Source: Palaemon carinicauda
Taxonomy: Eukaryota > Arthropoda > Malacostraca > Decapoda > Palaemonidae
Direction: 5' to 3'
Length of the DNA stretch: 64,000 nt
Assembly: GCF_036898095.1 (NCBI RefSeq)
Contig: NC_090768.1
Span: 47,451,687-47,515,686, forward strand
A program made the translations under genes and the position numbers. The notes under the pieces are model-generated. The model searched no databases and had not been told where the DNA came from. It saw nothing but the letters and a program-made list of their open reading frames with translations. Position 1 is the stretch's first letter. Each line of letters begins with the position of its first letter. This document shows positions 22,691 to 33,735 of this stretch, piece after piece.

Positions 22691-23821
22691 ACAACAGATC
22701 ATGGGAAATTCAGCAAGCCAAATGGCATTTGGAAAAGGAGAAAAACAGCATAGTAATATAGGTACTGTAATGTTATTGATAGGCATAGATCATGAAAAAT
22801 CAGTATTACACTCACCCTCTCCCCTTGTCAAAATGCACAAGAATTTCCCATACATACCTGAAAGGAAAAATAAAAATGGTAAAAACACTGATAATAAAAG
22901 AACATAAATAATATACATAAAATATTTCAGTATTCCTACTATTTGCACATAAATCCTAGGATTAGTTAAAAATGGCTCACTTATTTAATTTCATAAGGAA
23001 ATTATTGCGATTATAATTTTTTACAAATATATTTAGATAACGCTGCAGCTCACCAGATTTATGATTACTCTGAAAACCTGAAGTTCCAGACAGAAAGCCT
23101 TTCCCAAAGCTGTAAAATCTCCTACGAAAGATCCTTACTCCCTAAAACTTACATTCCTTTTTCCCAAAATATAATTACTGTCAGTTACAAAGCCATTCTT
23201 TTCAGTAAAATGTTCATAAAAATCCTCTCACAATGTTCAATGTAACTGTTAGTAAATTAAATAAAAACGGAAATGGAAATTCAATAATAAAATATTTTAT
23301 TTCTATACTAACCTCCTGTTAATAATGCTTCCTCTCTAGCAGCTTGGTTTAATCAACATTTATCTGTAATTCATTTTCTCTCAATAAGCATAAACCCTTA
23401 GTAAAGTAATGAAATACATAGTAGTTAAGGGTAAGAAACAAAAAAGTGACAGGCCATAGAGCTTTGATATTTCAGTTTTGAAGTTTAAACAATTTTCTAT
23501 CCCCTTATCACCACAAGTTAGTGTGGAGGAGGGTAGACATGTACAGTGTATGAACATCAGGTCAGTACATAAATAACAAACTTCATCACTAAAATTCCAA
23601 TCATGTCTATGAACCTCCCTTGATGTTCATACTATTGACTTCCAGCAGTATTAAGGTGGGTGAAGGAAAAAGATAGATTATTTTATAAATTAAAATAGTA
23701 TAAAATAATCACAATTCTGGACACCTGGTTTAGATTTATTGTAAGATAAAGTATTATTCAAAATGCTGTTTAAAATATGACTCCATATTGTTTTCTTAAG
23801 CTATTTGAAATGTAAGATAAC
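22691..23821. other. Unassigned AT-rich region
   Basis: About 1.1 kb of AT-rich sequence with no frame over about 86 codons and no repeat recognised. Confidence 0.5.
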
Positions 23822-24260
23822 AAAAGGGATTTTGACGAAGGAAAAATCTATTTCTGGGGAGAGACCTGTGACACCCGGTGAAAAGGTCCTTCTTTACACT
23901 TTTTTGATATAAATCTTCCAAATATACCAGAGAAAGATAAAAGCATGGAATGCAGAGGTTACTACCCTCGCGCGAGCACCTTGTGGGTATCGTGTATACA
24001 TCAGGGGCGTGTGAAAACCACTATTCACAGGCTGTCTTCCATTTAGATAATTCCTTCATCAAAGGGAATGGCCATAACAGAGGCCCTAGAAACCACACTT
24101 GGACCACGCCACTGACACCTAACACGAACGCCCTCTAGGACATCCTTCTGTTTTGGACTTGCTCGCGTAGTTGTGTTGCTCGTGCTCTCGGTGTTTTTTC
24201 CCGTGTTTGGCGTTAATTCATCATGACTGACCCTGCTACTTCACCTTAAATTTACTAGTT
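23822..24260 (+). mobile_element. DIRS (B-type) 5' end: terminal repeat plus leader start
   Basis: It starts AAAAGGGATTTTGACGAAGG, continues through the B-type terminal repeat (CTCGCGCGAGCACCTT, CTATTCACAGGCTGTCTTCC) and into leader sequence with TGTGTTGCTCGTGCTCTCGG, as in B near 44090. It carries the terminal extension that B has only at its right end. No coding sequence follows. Confidence 0.75.
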
Positions 24261-24689
24261 ACTGAGAAATGGTCCTTAAAGTGCATCTGTGGATTGACGT
24301 GTCTGTGACCCGGCGCCATCGGGAGAATAGTTACCAGGAGGAGGAGGATACTGCTTGAGACGAGAATCTCTGTGAGAAATTCTGGTAAAATATTGGGAGT
24401 TCTCTCTCACTCTTAAACAGCATTCACAATCACTAACTTATTTACGCTTTTTAATACTAGTCTTTATTAACTTTACAAGGAACCTATCTAGAGATGACTA
24501 CTTTCCAATTTTCTTTAAATTCATATGAAAATGCAACATCACATTACAGTAGGTGTAAATAGATTTGCTACTTTTCCAGCAAGTCTCATCTGGGTGATGC
24601 ATTTCTACTATATTTTGCATGGTTTCCCTCATTTTCTATATTTCCCTTATTTCACTCCTGAGATGAAATCTCCTCTACTACTTTTTGTT

Positions 24690-25640
24690 GCTCCTTTTAC
24701 ATCAAGAGATCCTCGGTCGCTAGCTGCTTGCTTTGGTCATCTAGAAGATTGCAGATGATTTCCATGATTTCCATGTCCAACCACGCTGTCTTTCACAAGA
24801 ATATAATTTCATCAACTGCCTCCTGCACGGGTTTGAATCCCTGTAAATCGTGTTTAGCAATGGAATCAGGCCAGTTTTCTCCATGCATAATTGAGGTTTC
24901 TCTTTGTGGCCCCTTCCCAGGCTTTATCAATCATCTGGAGGCAACTGATAATGTGAAAATGTTTTTTCCAAACCTCTCAGAGGGTGAACCTGATCCCTTC
25001 TGTGACCTTAAAACACAGCATGAACATTGCTTTTATATATAGCTTTTAAAAGTTTGAGATCATCTGTTGATCCATGGGTTGGAAATTTTGAGTGATGTTG
25101 GGCGCAGAAACTTGTTCCTAATGAACTTGAATTCCTCCATTAAGACTTCTTTAATGGTTGGAGGATGGGCAGGTGTACTGTCCATAAGCAACAAGGCTTT
25201 GAGTGGGAGGTCCTTCTACACGAGGTACTTTTTTACCTCAGAACCAAAAACCTCATTAGTTTATTCGGCAAACCAAATGCGGGTCACCCCAGCCTTATTG
25301 TTTAACCTCATGACACTTAGTTGCATTTTTTGCATCGTAAACTTTTTTCAGGCTCATGGATTCTGAGTGATACACTAGGAGAGGTTTGATTTTGCAATTC
25401 CTACTTGTATAAGCACAGAGCAGCAGGGTTACACAGTATTTACTTAGCCTTGTGACATAAAAATTGCCTTTTCCTCTGTAGTAATTAAGGTTCCCCTAGA
25501 CATCTTCCATAAAAGACCAGTCACTGCAGTTAGCCACTTGCTGTGGCATGGAAGACCCAGAATCTCTGAACTTAGAGGTGCCTCTGTTGTCTTTACATTG
25601 GAGCTCAAAGCCTCGTCATGTTTCACAGCACCATGTATGC
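24690..25640 (-). pseudogene. Tigger/pogo-like transposase relic
   Basis: The minus-strand translation, with several stops and shifts, gives the order of a pogo/Tigger DDE transposase. There is a PLLVYHSE-like stretch (ITQNP near 25360), then EVKKYLV (about 25230), LPLKALLLMDSTPAHPPTIK (25205-25145) holding the second catalytic Asp, EEFKFIRNKFLRP, and LIKPGKGPQRETS followed by a W-P-D motif at 24930-24870. The third acidic residue and the downstream part are hard to place. The helix-turn-helix N-terminus was not found. It would have moved TIR elements like the one at 5.2-7.06 kb. Confidence 0.72.
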
Positions 25641-25759
25641 CTCCTCTTCTCTTGAAATTTTATAACCAGCACAGCTCGCTGTGAATGCCCATTTTTCTTT
25701 ATCTGGGGATGTACCTGGTTCTTTTTTTTTTTTTTTTTTATACAAAAGTTCAGCATAAT

Positions 25760-26962
25760 AAAGGGATTTTGACGAAGGAAAAATCTATTTCTAGGGTGTC
25801 TGTATAAAACGACCCCAATTAATGACTCATACACTAACGTACCTATTAATAGTGTTAGCTATATTAACAGTAACCACATCAATAAAAACGTTTATAATAT
25901 TAAACGTACTATCATCAACTCTGATACTAAGAGGAGGCCTGAATAACTCGTGATCGTATAAAAACGGAGAACGGGAAATTCACCTCTCTTACTCGAGCTA
26001 ACAAAGAAAACGAGAGAAGGGATAACTCATATCTGTAGAACAGGGAACGAGCAGTCTCTGTTTTCGCTCTCAAGGTTACATAATAAAAAACTAACATCAC
26101 ACAATAAAACAAGAACATTAATAAAATTGATTGCTTTTCTTAGTAATTGTAATAACCAAGAACGAAGAATAACGACATCGTAACAAATAAACAAGGATAT
26201 AGTCTAAATCGAAGCCTCTGAGGCGAGTACAAACTAACAGACTAAATCGCTAAACTTTAATTCGCTATTCTTTAAATCGCTATTCTTCGTAGGTCCAAAT
26301 TGGACTTGCAAGCAAATAAATACCATAGTAAAAATTAATGATAACACTAAAAGGCCATAAAACGTAAGTGATATAACCTAGATGACAGAGTACCAGATGG
26401 GCAAAATTAACTAGAATATTTACCGAAGCGAACATAACACAAAATGGCTGCCGATACCTCGGTAGGACAATCGCTTCCAAAACTAAAAACCACCATATTG
26501 GAAACAGAACAAATGCCCGGTACTGTCAAAAGCTGCCAAAACAAACTATGGTACTTAACATTGGTAAGGGTGAAGTATCAACGTCAGTCATGTTGAATTA
26601 ACGACAATCACTTCGAAAAACACTGGGCAAAACACTTATCAACTTAGCGGGCAAGTCCAAAACAGAAGGATGACCTGGTGAGCGCGAGTGGCAGGTGTCG
26701 GTAGGGTAACCCAACTGTATTCTCTAGGGCCTGTCACGGCCCTCCCCCTTTGATGAAGGGATTATCTAAATGGAAGACAGCCTGTGAATAGTGTTTTACA
26801 AACGCCCTTGTTAGATATACGACACCAACAAGGTGCTCGCGCGAGGGTTGTAACCTCTGCATTCCATGCTTTTAATTTTCTCTGGTATATTTGGAAGATT
26901 TATATCAGAAAAAGTACAAAGAAGGACTTTTTCGCCGGCCGTCACAGGTCGACCCAGAAATA
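25760..26962 (-). mobile_element. Mini-DIRS: 1.2-kb internally deleted DIRS with both termini
   Basis: At the low end is a 32-bp copy of the B right terminus (AAGGGATTTTGACGAAGGAA, in reverse). At the high end is a full B-type left terminal repeat ending CACAGGTCGACCCAG at 26958. Between them is only leader sequence, about 98-99% identical by eye to 19391-20535. Gag, RT and recombinase are absent. The low-end junction lies at AGGGTGTC near 25796. Retaining both ends while losing all genes is the form expected of a non-autonomous element. The small frame at 26280-26480 is the same leader shadow as at 19875-20075. Confidence 0.75.
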
Positions 26963-27984
26963 CTTTGATTTTTCACAAATAATGTTCTTTGCTATTGTAT
27001 CTCCTGGTAACTGCTTCTCATTAATCCAGATGAGAAGGAAGTTTTCTACATCATCAAGACCACATGGTCATTCTTATGTAATTGTAAGCACCCCTTCCAC
27101 AGCATTAAATGCTCTGATTTTCTTCTTTTTTTTTATTACGAATTATACAAATGTCGATGTTGCACAATTGTAAATTTTTTGCCAGATCTTCCACATATGC
27201 ATCTCAATCACAATTCTCTATAATTTCTTTTTTCACCTCCTAGGTAGTCATTTTCTTATCATGTTTTTTTATCCTCTTGGAGGTCCTTATCTAGATGTTG
27301 TACTGTACTGTTAACTAAAAATGAACAATAGTTGATGCTGGTATGAGTACTGCAGAGAGGGTGAAAGAGCTAAAGTCAGAGCTGCTGCGGCAGTGAGTGT
27401 GTTTTTTTTTTTTTTTTTTTTTTTTTGGGGGGGGGGTGGATTATATTAGCTGATGTGGCGCAAGAGGTGTGTTTTCTGTTTGTTGGGGTGGCGGTGTATC
27501 ATACAAGATGAGGTGGCAGTGAAGGTTGTAAAGATATGAACACCGTTTGGGTAATGCATGGGTAATGCATAACTGTTCTATACGCATCGCATGCTAGTCT
27601 TCTTATTACTTGTCCACAAAATAAGCAGAAAGGGAATGAAATTTTTGCTCACAGACTGATACAAAATAATCAATTTTAATTTTTATTTTCATGCATTGTT
27701 TTGCTCGTATTCTGAGTTACTAGTCACTTTTTAGGGGCGTATCCTAAGAGTTTGAATTATTCACAGAACTTAAAGGGTCTTCCCCCTATGAAATGGGATA
27801 ATTTTCCTATGGTTCCCAACCATCTTAAGGCAGTAGAATTTAATGCCAAAATGGACCTAATTTGACCTAGTGTCAGTCATGTTCTCTTTGGAAGTGGGAG
27901 CTGCATGGAGATCCCAGTCGACCACCTCAGCAATTGCAAAGGTACTGTACTCTGTAAACCTATTTAAGAGGCTTTACAGAACTT
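26963..27984. other. Unassigned region
   Basis: AT-rich, with the poly-T/G run and no convincing frame. Confidence 0.45.
27404..27438 (+). repeat. Poly-T/poly-G run
   Basis: About 25 T followed by 10 G, a likely replication-slippage or tail-derived tract. Confidence 0.9.
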
Positions 27985-28600
27985 TGTCATAAATAAATTC
28001 GAGGTGATGCGCCACTTGCTGGCTGCTTGTGATTTGGAAAAGGTTGAGGTAGAGTTTTCTTATCGCGACCTTCTACGTAAATCCATTTCCCTTTTCCCCC
28101 AAGGTTTAGTAGATAAAGGCAAAACTAATGCAGAGGCTATGACCACTTCCCTTCCAGAGAAATGGAGAAAAGGTTTTTAGCCCTTACTACAAAAGCATCA
28201 ACCCTCCTTTCACAAGGTTTTTTTCCTGTAAAAAGAGCAAACAGCCTCAAAAGAAACCATCAAAGAGACCAGCCCCATAGAATTACGTCAAGTCTAGTCC
28301 TACACCCAAGTTTTCTTGAGAAGAACAAAAGTAGGTAAGTCCCAAATCGCTGGTACTTCGGGATTTTTTTCAAAGGTAAAGGTAACTAGAGGCACCCCAG
28401 AGGAAACAAATGGGCTGATCAGCCTCGTAAAGGCAAAGGACGTCATCAATGAAATTTTTTACATTAGGGTGTCGTCTCCATTGCTTTCAAAAACAGATTT
28501 TTTCTCAGTGGAGACATCATTGGTCTCAAGAGGTCTGGGTTAGGTGTGGATTTCAAAACCATCTCATTAACACCCTTTTTATCAGAATAGATCACTAGAA
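27985..28600 (+). pseudogene. Old DIRS relic: Gag tail and RT N-terminus
   Basis: A frame near 27985-28180 (EVMRHLLAACDLEKVEVEF, then SLFPQGLVDKG and PEKWRKG) ends in a Lys-rich stretch at 28230-28280. It could be the tail of a DIRS Gag. Downstream, in two frames, come GCRLHCFQKQ and SLVSRGLG (28460-28543), resembling the start of DIRS RT in A and B (GGRLYAFRNKW, then ISNGLGW). The match is weak and the region is broken. It ends where element C begins. Confidence 0.42.
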
Positions 28601-28632
28601 CTAAACTCCTTTGTAAGCAAAATGTTGAAAAA

Positions 28633-28868
28633 TGATATTTTGATTATAAAATAAATTTTTGAATATACTTACTCGGTGAATATATAATAGCTGCTACTCA
28701 GCGGCTCGACAGAAAACACACTCAAAAAACTCGCGAGCGATCGCTATGAAGGTTGCGGGTGTGCCCACCAGCGCCAACTATCGGCCAGATACCACTCTTG
28801 CATGTAAACAAACCCTTCAATTCTTCTCGTCCCGCTGCGTCTCTATTGGGGAGAAAGGGAGGGCCTTT
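28633..28868 (-). repeat. Right terminal repeat of C
   Basis: It contains TCGGTGAATATATAATAGCTG, AGCGATCGCTATGAAGGTTG and GGTGTGCCCACCAGCGCC, inverted relative to 34990-35120 (CAGATGGCGCTGTTGGGCAC, GCGATCGCTGGCG). Confidence 0.8.
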
Positions 28869-28869
28869 A

Positions 28870-28975
28870 ATTTATATATTCACCGGGTAAGTATATTCAA
28901 AAATCTATTTTATAATTAAAATATCATTTTTAAATATTTAACTTAGCCGGTGAATATATAATAGCTGATTCACAC
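28870..28975 (-). repeat. Internal complementary region (ICR) of C
   Basis: The segment joins CACCGGGTAAGTATATTC and TAATTAAAATATCATTTTT, complementary to the right end, with AATATTTAACTTAGCCGGTG, complementary to the left end at 35125-35140. This layout is used in DIRS replication to make the circle junction. Confidence 0.8.
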
Positions 28976-29361
28976 CCAAGGCGGTGGGTAGAGACCAGAG
29001 TTAATTAAGTTTACCGCGTATAAGCTAAGAGTTTTTGACAGTTATCAATATAACAAAACCAAAATATATGGGTACCTGGTAAGGAAGTTGACTTAGACGA
29101 TTACTCTGCCTTGTAAGTCTGTCTTCCTCACGAAGCCCAGCGATCCTCTTAGGATGCTGAAAGACTCCCAGGAGCTGAAGTATAAAGGGTTGCAACCCAT
29201 ACTAACAGGACCTCATCAAACCCCTAATCTGGGCGCTCTCAAGAAATGACTTTGACCACCCGCCAAATCAACCAGGATGCGAAAGGCTTCTTAGCCTTCC
29301 GTACAACCCATAAAACAATATTAAAAACATTTCAAGAGACAGATTAAAAAGGATATTGGAA
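28976..29361 (-). other. 3' untranslated spacer of C
   Basis: Between the recombinase stop and the ICR. No frame or motif seen. Confidence 0.6.
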
Positions 29362-30510
29362 TTAGGGAAGTGTAGTGGTAGAACCCTCACCCACTACTGC
29401 ACTCGCTGCTACGAATGGACCCAGTGTGTAGCAGTCCTCGTAAAGAGTCTGGACATCTTTCAAGTAAAATGACGAGAACACTGACTTGCTTCTCCAAAAA
29501 GTCGCGTCCATGATACTTTGCAGAGATCTATTTTGCTTGAAGGCCACGGAGGTTGCTATAGCTCTAATCTCGTGTGTCTTAACCTTAAGCAAAGATCGGT
29601 CTTCCTCACTCAAGTGGAAATGGGCTTCTCGTATTAAAAATCTGATAAAATATGACAAAGCATTCTTTGACATAGGTAAGGATGGTTTCTTAACCGAACA
29701 CCATAACGCTTCAGATTTACCTCGTAAAGGCTTAGTACGAGCTAAATAGAACTTAAGAGCTCTAACGGGACATAACACTCTCTCCAGTTCGTTGCCTACG
29801 ATCTCTGATAAGCAAGGAATATCAAAAGATTTAGGCCAAGGACGAGAAGGCAGTTCATTCTTGGCCAGGAAACCAAGTTGAAGAGAACAAGTGGCTTTTT
29901 CTGTAGAAAAGCCGATGTTCTTGCTGAAGGCATGAAGTTCACTGACTCTTTTAGCCGAGGCCAAGCACACCAGGAAAAGTCTTAAGAGTGAGATCCTTCA
30001 GGGAGGCTGAATGTAATGGCTCAAACCTGTCTGACATGAGGAACCTTAGAACCACGTCTAAGTTCCATCCAGGAGTAGCCAAACGACGTTCCTTAGAGGT
30101 TTCAAAAGACTTAAGGAGATCTTGTAGATCTTTATCGTTGGAAAGATCTAAGCCTCTATGCCGGAAGACCGATGCCAACATGCTTCTGTAGCCCTTAATA
30201 GTGGGAGCTGAAAGGGATCGTCCTTTTCTCAGGTATAAGAGAAAATCAGCTATTTGAGCTACAGAGGTACTGGTCGAGGATACAGAAACTGACTTGCACC
30301 AGTCTCGGAAGACTTCCCACTTCGATTGGTAGACTCTAATGGAAGACGCTCTCCTTGCTCTAGCAATCGCACTGGCTGCCTCCTTCGAAAAGCCTCTAGC
30401 TCTCGAGAGTCTTTCGATAGTCTGAAGGCAGTCAGACGAAGAGCGTGGAGGCTTTGGAGTACCTTCTTTACGTGTGGCTGACGTAGAAGGTCTACCCTTA
30501 GAGGAAGACT
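29362..30510 (-). pseudogene. Tyrosine recombinase of C (one frameshift)
   Basis: This is the integrase-type recombinase of DIRS, which would insert the circular DNA. An N-terminal core-binding part (RRASSIRVYQSKWEVFRDWC, SAPTIKGYRSMLASVFRH) lies in the frame 29951-30730. The catalytic domain follows in the frame 29362-29970. Visible catalytic residues are Arg in CLASAKRVSELHAF, His and Arg in KTHEIRAIATS, Trp in ATFWRS (the position often His or Trp) and Tyr in FSSFYLKDV. The only break is a 1-nt shift at about 29955-29985, just before the first catalytic Arg. Length would be near 385 residues. Confidence 0.88.
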
Positions 30511-31500
30511 TCTGGGAACGTCTACTAACCATCGAAGTATCTCGGTGAACCATTCTCTCGCGGGCCAGAGGGAAGCAACTAACGTCAACCTTGTCCCTTC
30601 GTGAGAGGCGAACTTCTGCAGTACCTTGTTGACAATCTTGAACGGTGGGAATGCGTAAAGATCCAGATGTGACCAATCTAGGAGGAAAGCATCTATATGT
30701 ATTGCTGCTGGGTCCGGGACTGGAGAGCAATAGATTGGAAGCCTCTTGGTCAGCGAGGTTGCAAAGAGATCTATGGATGGTTTACCCCAAGTGGCCCAAA
30801 GTCTCTTGCACACATCCTTGTGGAGGGTCCATTCGGTTGGAATTACTTGCCCTTTCCGACTGATACAATCTGCTATGACGTTCAAGTCGCCCTGGATGAA
30901 CCTCGTTACTAGGGAGATGTCTTGACCTTTTGACCAGATGAGCAGGTCCCTTGCGATCTCGTACAACGTCAGTGAGTGGGTACCTCCTTGTTTGGAGATG
31001 TACGCCAAGGCCGTGGTGTTGTCCGAGTTTACTTCCACCACTTTGCCTCGAAGGAGAGACTTGAAGCTTTTCAAGGCCAGATGTACTGCCAACAGCTCCT
31101 TGCAGTTGATATGCATGCTCCTCTGACTCGAGTTCCACAGTCTTGAGCATTCCCGACCGTCTAGTGTCGCGCCCCAGCCCACGTACGATGCGTCCGAGAA
31201 GAGAACGTGGTTGGGAGTCTGAACAGCCAGGGGAAGACCCTCTCTTAGGTTGATATTGTCCTTCCACCAAGTCAGAAAAGACTTTATCTTTTCGGAAATC
31301 GGGATCGAGACCGCTTCTAGCGTCTTGTCCTTTTTCCAGTGAAAAGCTAGATGGTATTGAAGAGGACGGAGGTGTAGTCTTCCTAGTGACACAAATTGTT
31401 CCACGGATGACAGCGTCCCTACCAGACTCATCCACAGCCTGACTGAGCAGCGTTCCTTCTTCAGCATCTTCTGGATGGATAGCAGGGCTTGATCTATTCT
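30480..31500 (-). pseudogene. RT thumb and RNase H of C (RT palm deleted)
   Basis: One open frame (30259-31467) starts in the RT thumb (CSVRLWMSLVGTLSSVEQF). It runs through RNase H with catalytic residues visible in LFSDASYVGWG (D), HINCKELLAVHLAL (E), VNSDNTTALAYI (D) and later GDLNVIADCISRKG (D). A DIRS-specific tail (KPSIDLFATS, then LDWSHLDLYAFPPFKIVNKV) follows. The palm with YLDD, present in E1, is missing. At 31500 the thumb joins directly to a gag segment. RNase H looks intact, but the enzyme cannot polymerise. The frame below about 30480 overlaps the recombinase and has no support of its own. Confidence 0.88.
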
Positions 31501-32150
31501 GGGGGCTGATTGTCTTGTTGTTCAGCAACGTCCTCATCAGAGGGTTCCTCATCCGAAAACTGATGAGGAAACGGCAACGGAGTGGGCAACGTCTGGCTCG
31601 CTGAGTCCGGTCGCACTGGTGCATGCGTGACGGAGCCGGACGCAACATCATGGAACTGCTGCACAGTCTGTGAACTGTCAACAACCATGGGTGCGCGAGG
31701 AAGCACAGCGTCCACCCGAGACTGTCTAGACCGTCTGGGTTGTGCAGTCAACACCATACCGGGTTGCTGAAGTTGACGCACTGCGTCAAAACAAGTCACC
31801 TCTGCTGGTTGTTGAACGTCCTGAACGTCCTGAACGTCAACAACCACCTCCGAGCGTCGCTTAACGTCAACGTGCGGCTGGCAACCCACACTGGGTCGCA
31901 TCGGTGGAGGAACCACCTCAACTGGCAGACGCGAGAAGGTTACCTCAGCGTCAACAGGACGCACAACCGACCGGTTGGAAGGTTGTTGGCCAGAAGGTTC
32001 GGCAGCAACCTTCACCGCATTAAAGTCCTCTATCAAGGACGCAAGCTTGGACTGCATGTCTTGCAGCAAAGCCCATTTAGGGTCTACGGGAGCAGGTGCG
32101 GCAACAGACGGGGTTAGCGACTGAGGCGGTACCGCTTTCCATCCCTGAAA
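31494..32150 (-). pseudogene. Second copy of gag middle segment in C
   Basis: Open frame (271 codons to 32309) starting near APAPVDPKWALLQDMQSKL and ending DEEPSDEDVAEQQDNQ. It matches E1 gag at about 3290-2640 and also the upstream copy in C at 33290-32600, so the gag middle is present twice. A short VQDVQDVQ repeat lies near 31812-31845. This copy is open, while the other is full of stops, suggesting different parents. It is cut at 31500, where RT thumb sequence starts. Confidence 0.7.
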
Positions 32151-33735
32151 GCCTTGTTTATGCATGACATAATTGTACAGCAAAACTTCAAAGGCACGAA
32201 AACAGCTGTGAAGTTGACCTGTAAAAAACTTGGAGCGTCTCCTGGCCAGGCGCCAGGGAGAGTCTACGAGATTTGAGAAGTCTATCTGGGCAGAGGCATG
32301 AACTCCCAAGCCGAGAACTTCTCTCGTGTCATATCAGACTCTCGCTCTATAAGCCAGTTTAAAAGAAGGGAAAGCAAAGGCTGTATCCCCCAAACTCCTC
32401 CTGGTGATAAACCAGTCGCCTAGCCAACGTAAAGCTCTCTAGGAGAGCGAGAGAGCACTAGCTTAAAAACAACGGCTTCGAAGTAGCTAGGCCTAGTGTA
32501 AGCTCTGACGTTTAGGCGAACGAGGAGAAGCAGTTACAAAAAGATCCGGACAAAGATCCTTAAAAAAAATCATCATGATTTAATTAAAGTCCATAGAGGG
32601 CTAAGCAGCTTTAGGCTCCTCTCCATCTGACAGAGTCCTCAAGGGAATATCAGTAGGAGGGGGAACAGCAACTTCCTCATCTACAGGAACCTTGTCCGAT
32701 AAAAGCTGAGTCTCAAGCAAGGGAGAGACCTACCGTGGTGGCAATGCTTTACAAGCAGAGTCCACACTCACTGGTGCATTAGTAGCGGACTAGGACGCAA
32801 CGTCATGTAACTGCTTGACAGTCTGTGAACTGTCAACAACTGAACTGTCAACCACAACAGGTGCGTGAGGACGCACAGCGTCCACTCGAGACTGCTTTGA
32901 CTGCCTAGACTGAGCAGTCAAAACAACTCTAGAATGCGGAGGTTGACGCACAGCGTCAAAACAAGTCAATTCCGATTGTTAGCGAACGTCTTGAACGTCA
33001 ACAGGAGCATCAGCAAGTGGCCTAACATCCAAATGCGGCTCAAAATCCACACGAGACCGCATCGAGTGTGGTTCTAAACAACCTGACTGACGTGACTTAG
33101 CTACGCCAACGTCAACAGGAAGCACAAAGGAACGTTAGGTTGGCTGAAAGCCAGGATATCGATGAGATAAACGGCTAGACTCAACGGACTAATCGGTAGA
33201 ATAGTCTTCCATAAGGGAGGCAAGCATATTCTGCATGTCTTGCCATACAACCCATTAAGGATCAACAGAAATGGTTGTGGTAAGAGACGAGGGTAACGTC
33301 TGTGACCGCAACACTTTGCCAACAAAAAAGACTCTCGGAGTCTGTGTTACGCTTTTGTTAGGCGGCGAGCAGTTATCCGATGACTGCATAGGGTCAGAGC
33401 TGTCCTAATGGCTGTAACCAGGATGCTGGACCTGTCCTGAAAGGACTGACTTTCGCTTAAGGGCTTCGAAACCTTGTGACAGGTTTCTTATGCGAAAAGC
33501 CTTCGGATGACGAGGAGAAAAAACGTCTCTCTCGTCTTATGGTAGGGGAGATCTTGGTAAGATACACCCGATACCATAGAGGGAAACGTCTGTTCGTTGA
33601 TCAAGGCCTCTCGAACCCATAAGTCGTTCGACATTACTTCTCCCCTGGGCTTGGGAGCTTGCAAGAGGTCCCGGACTAGGTGAACGACAGGCACGAACAG
33701 ACGAACCCTCGGACGCAACACTGTAACACTTTGCG
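32150..33735 (-). pseudogene. First gag copy of C, heavily decayed
   Basis: Fragments align with E1 gag from about 3690 down to 2190. At 33610-33670 there is the same GACATTACTTCTCCCCTGGG stretch as E1 near 3560-3600. At 33230-33300 there is a match to DPKW...MQ, and at 32200-32300 a match to SLVDSPWRLARRRSKFF. Stops occur in every frame. The N-terminal Cys-rich part is not recognisable. It ends at 32150, where the second gag copy begins. Confidence 0.65.

Noticed and set aside
22641..22907. Small plus-strand frame as a gene
   Set aside because: AT-rich, no motif, and partly inside a diverged direct repeat.
24525..25366. Plus-strand frames over the Tigger relic
   Set aside because: They are antisense shadows; the minus strand carries the transposase motifs.
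19875..26480. Two near-identical 66-codon frames (19875-20075 and 26280-26480) starting MEAIV
   Set aside because: They lie in DIRS leader sequence that is non-coding in element B. Their similarity is explained by the leader copies.
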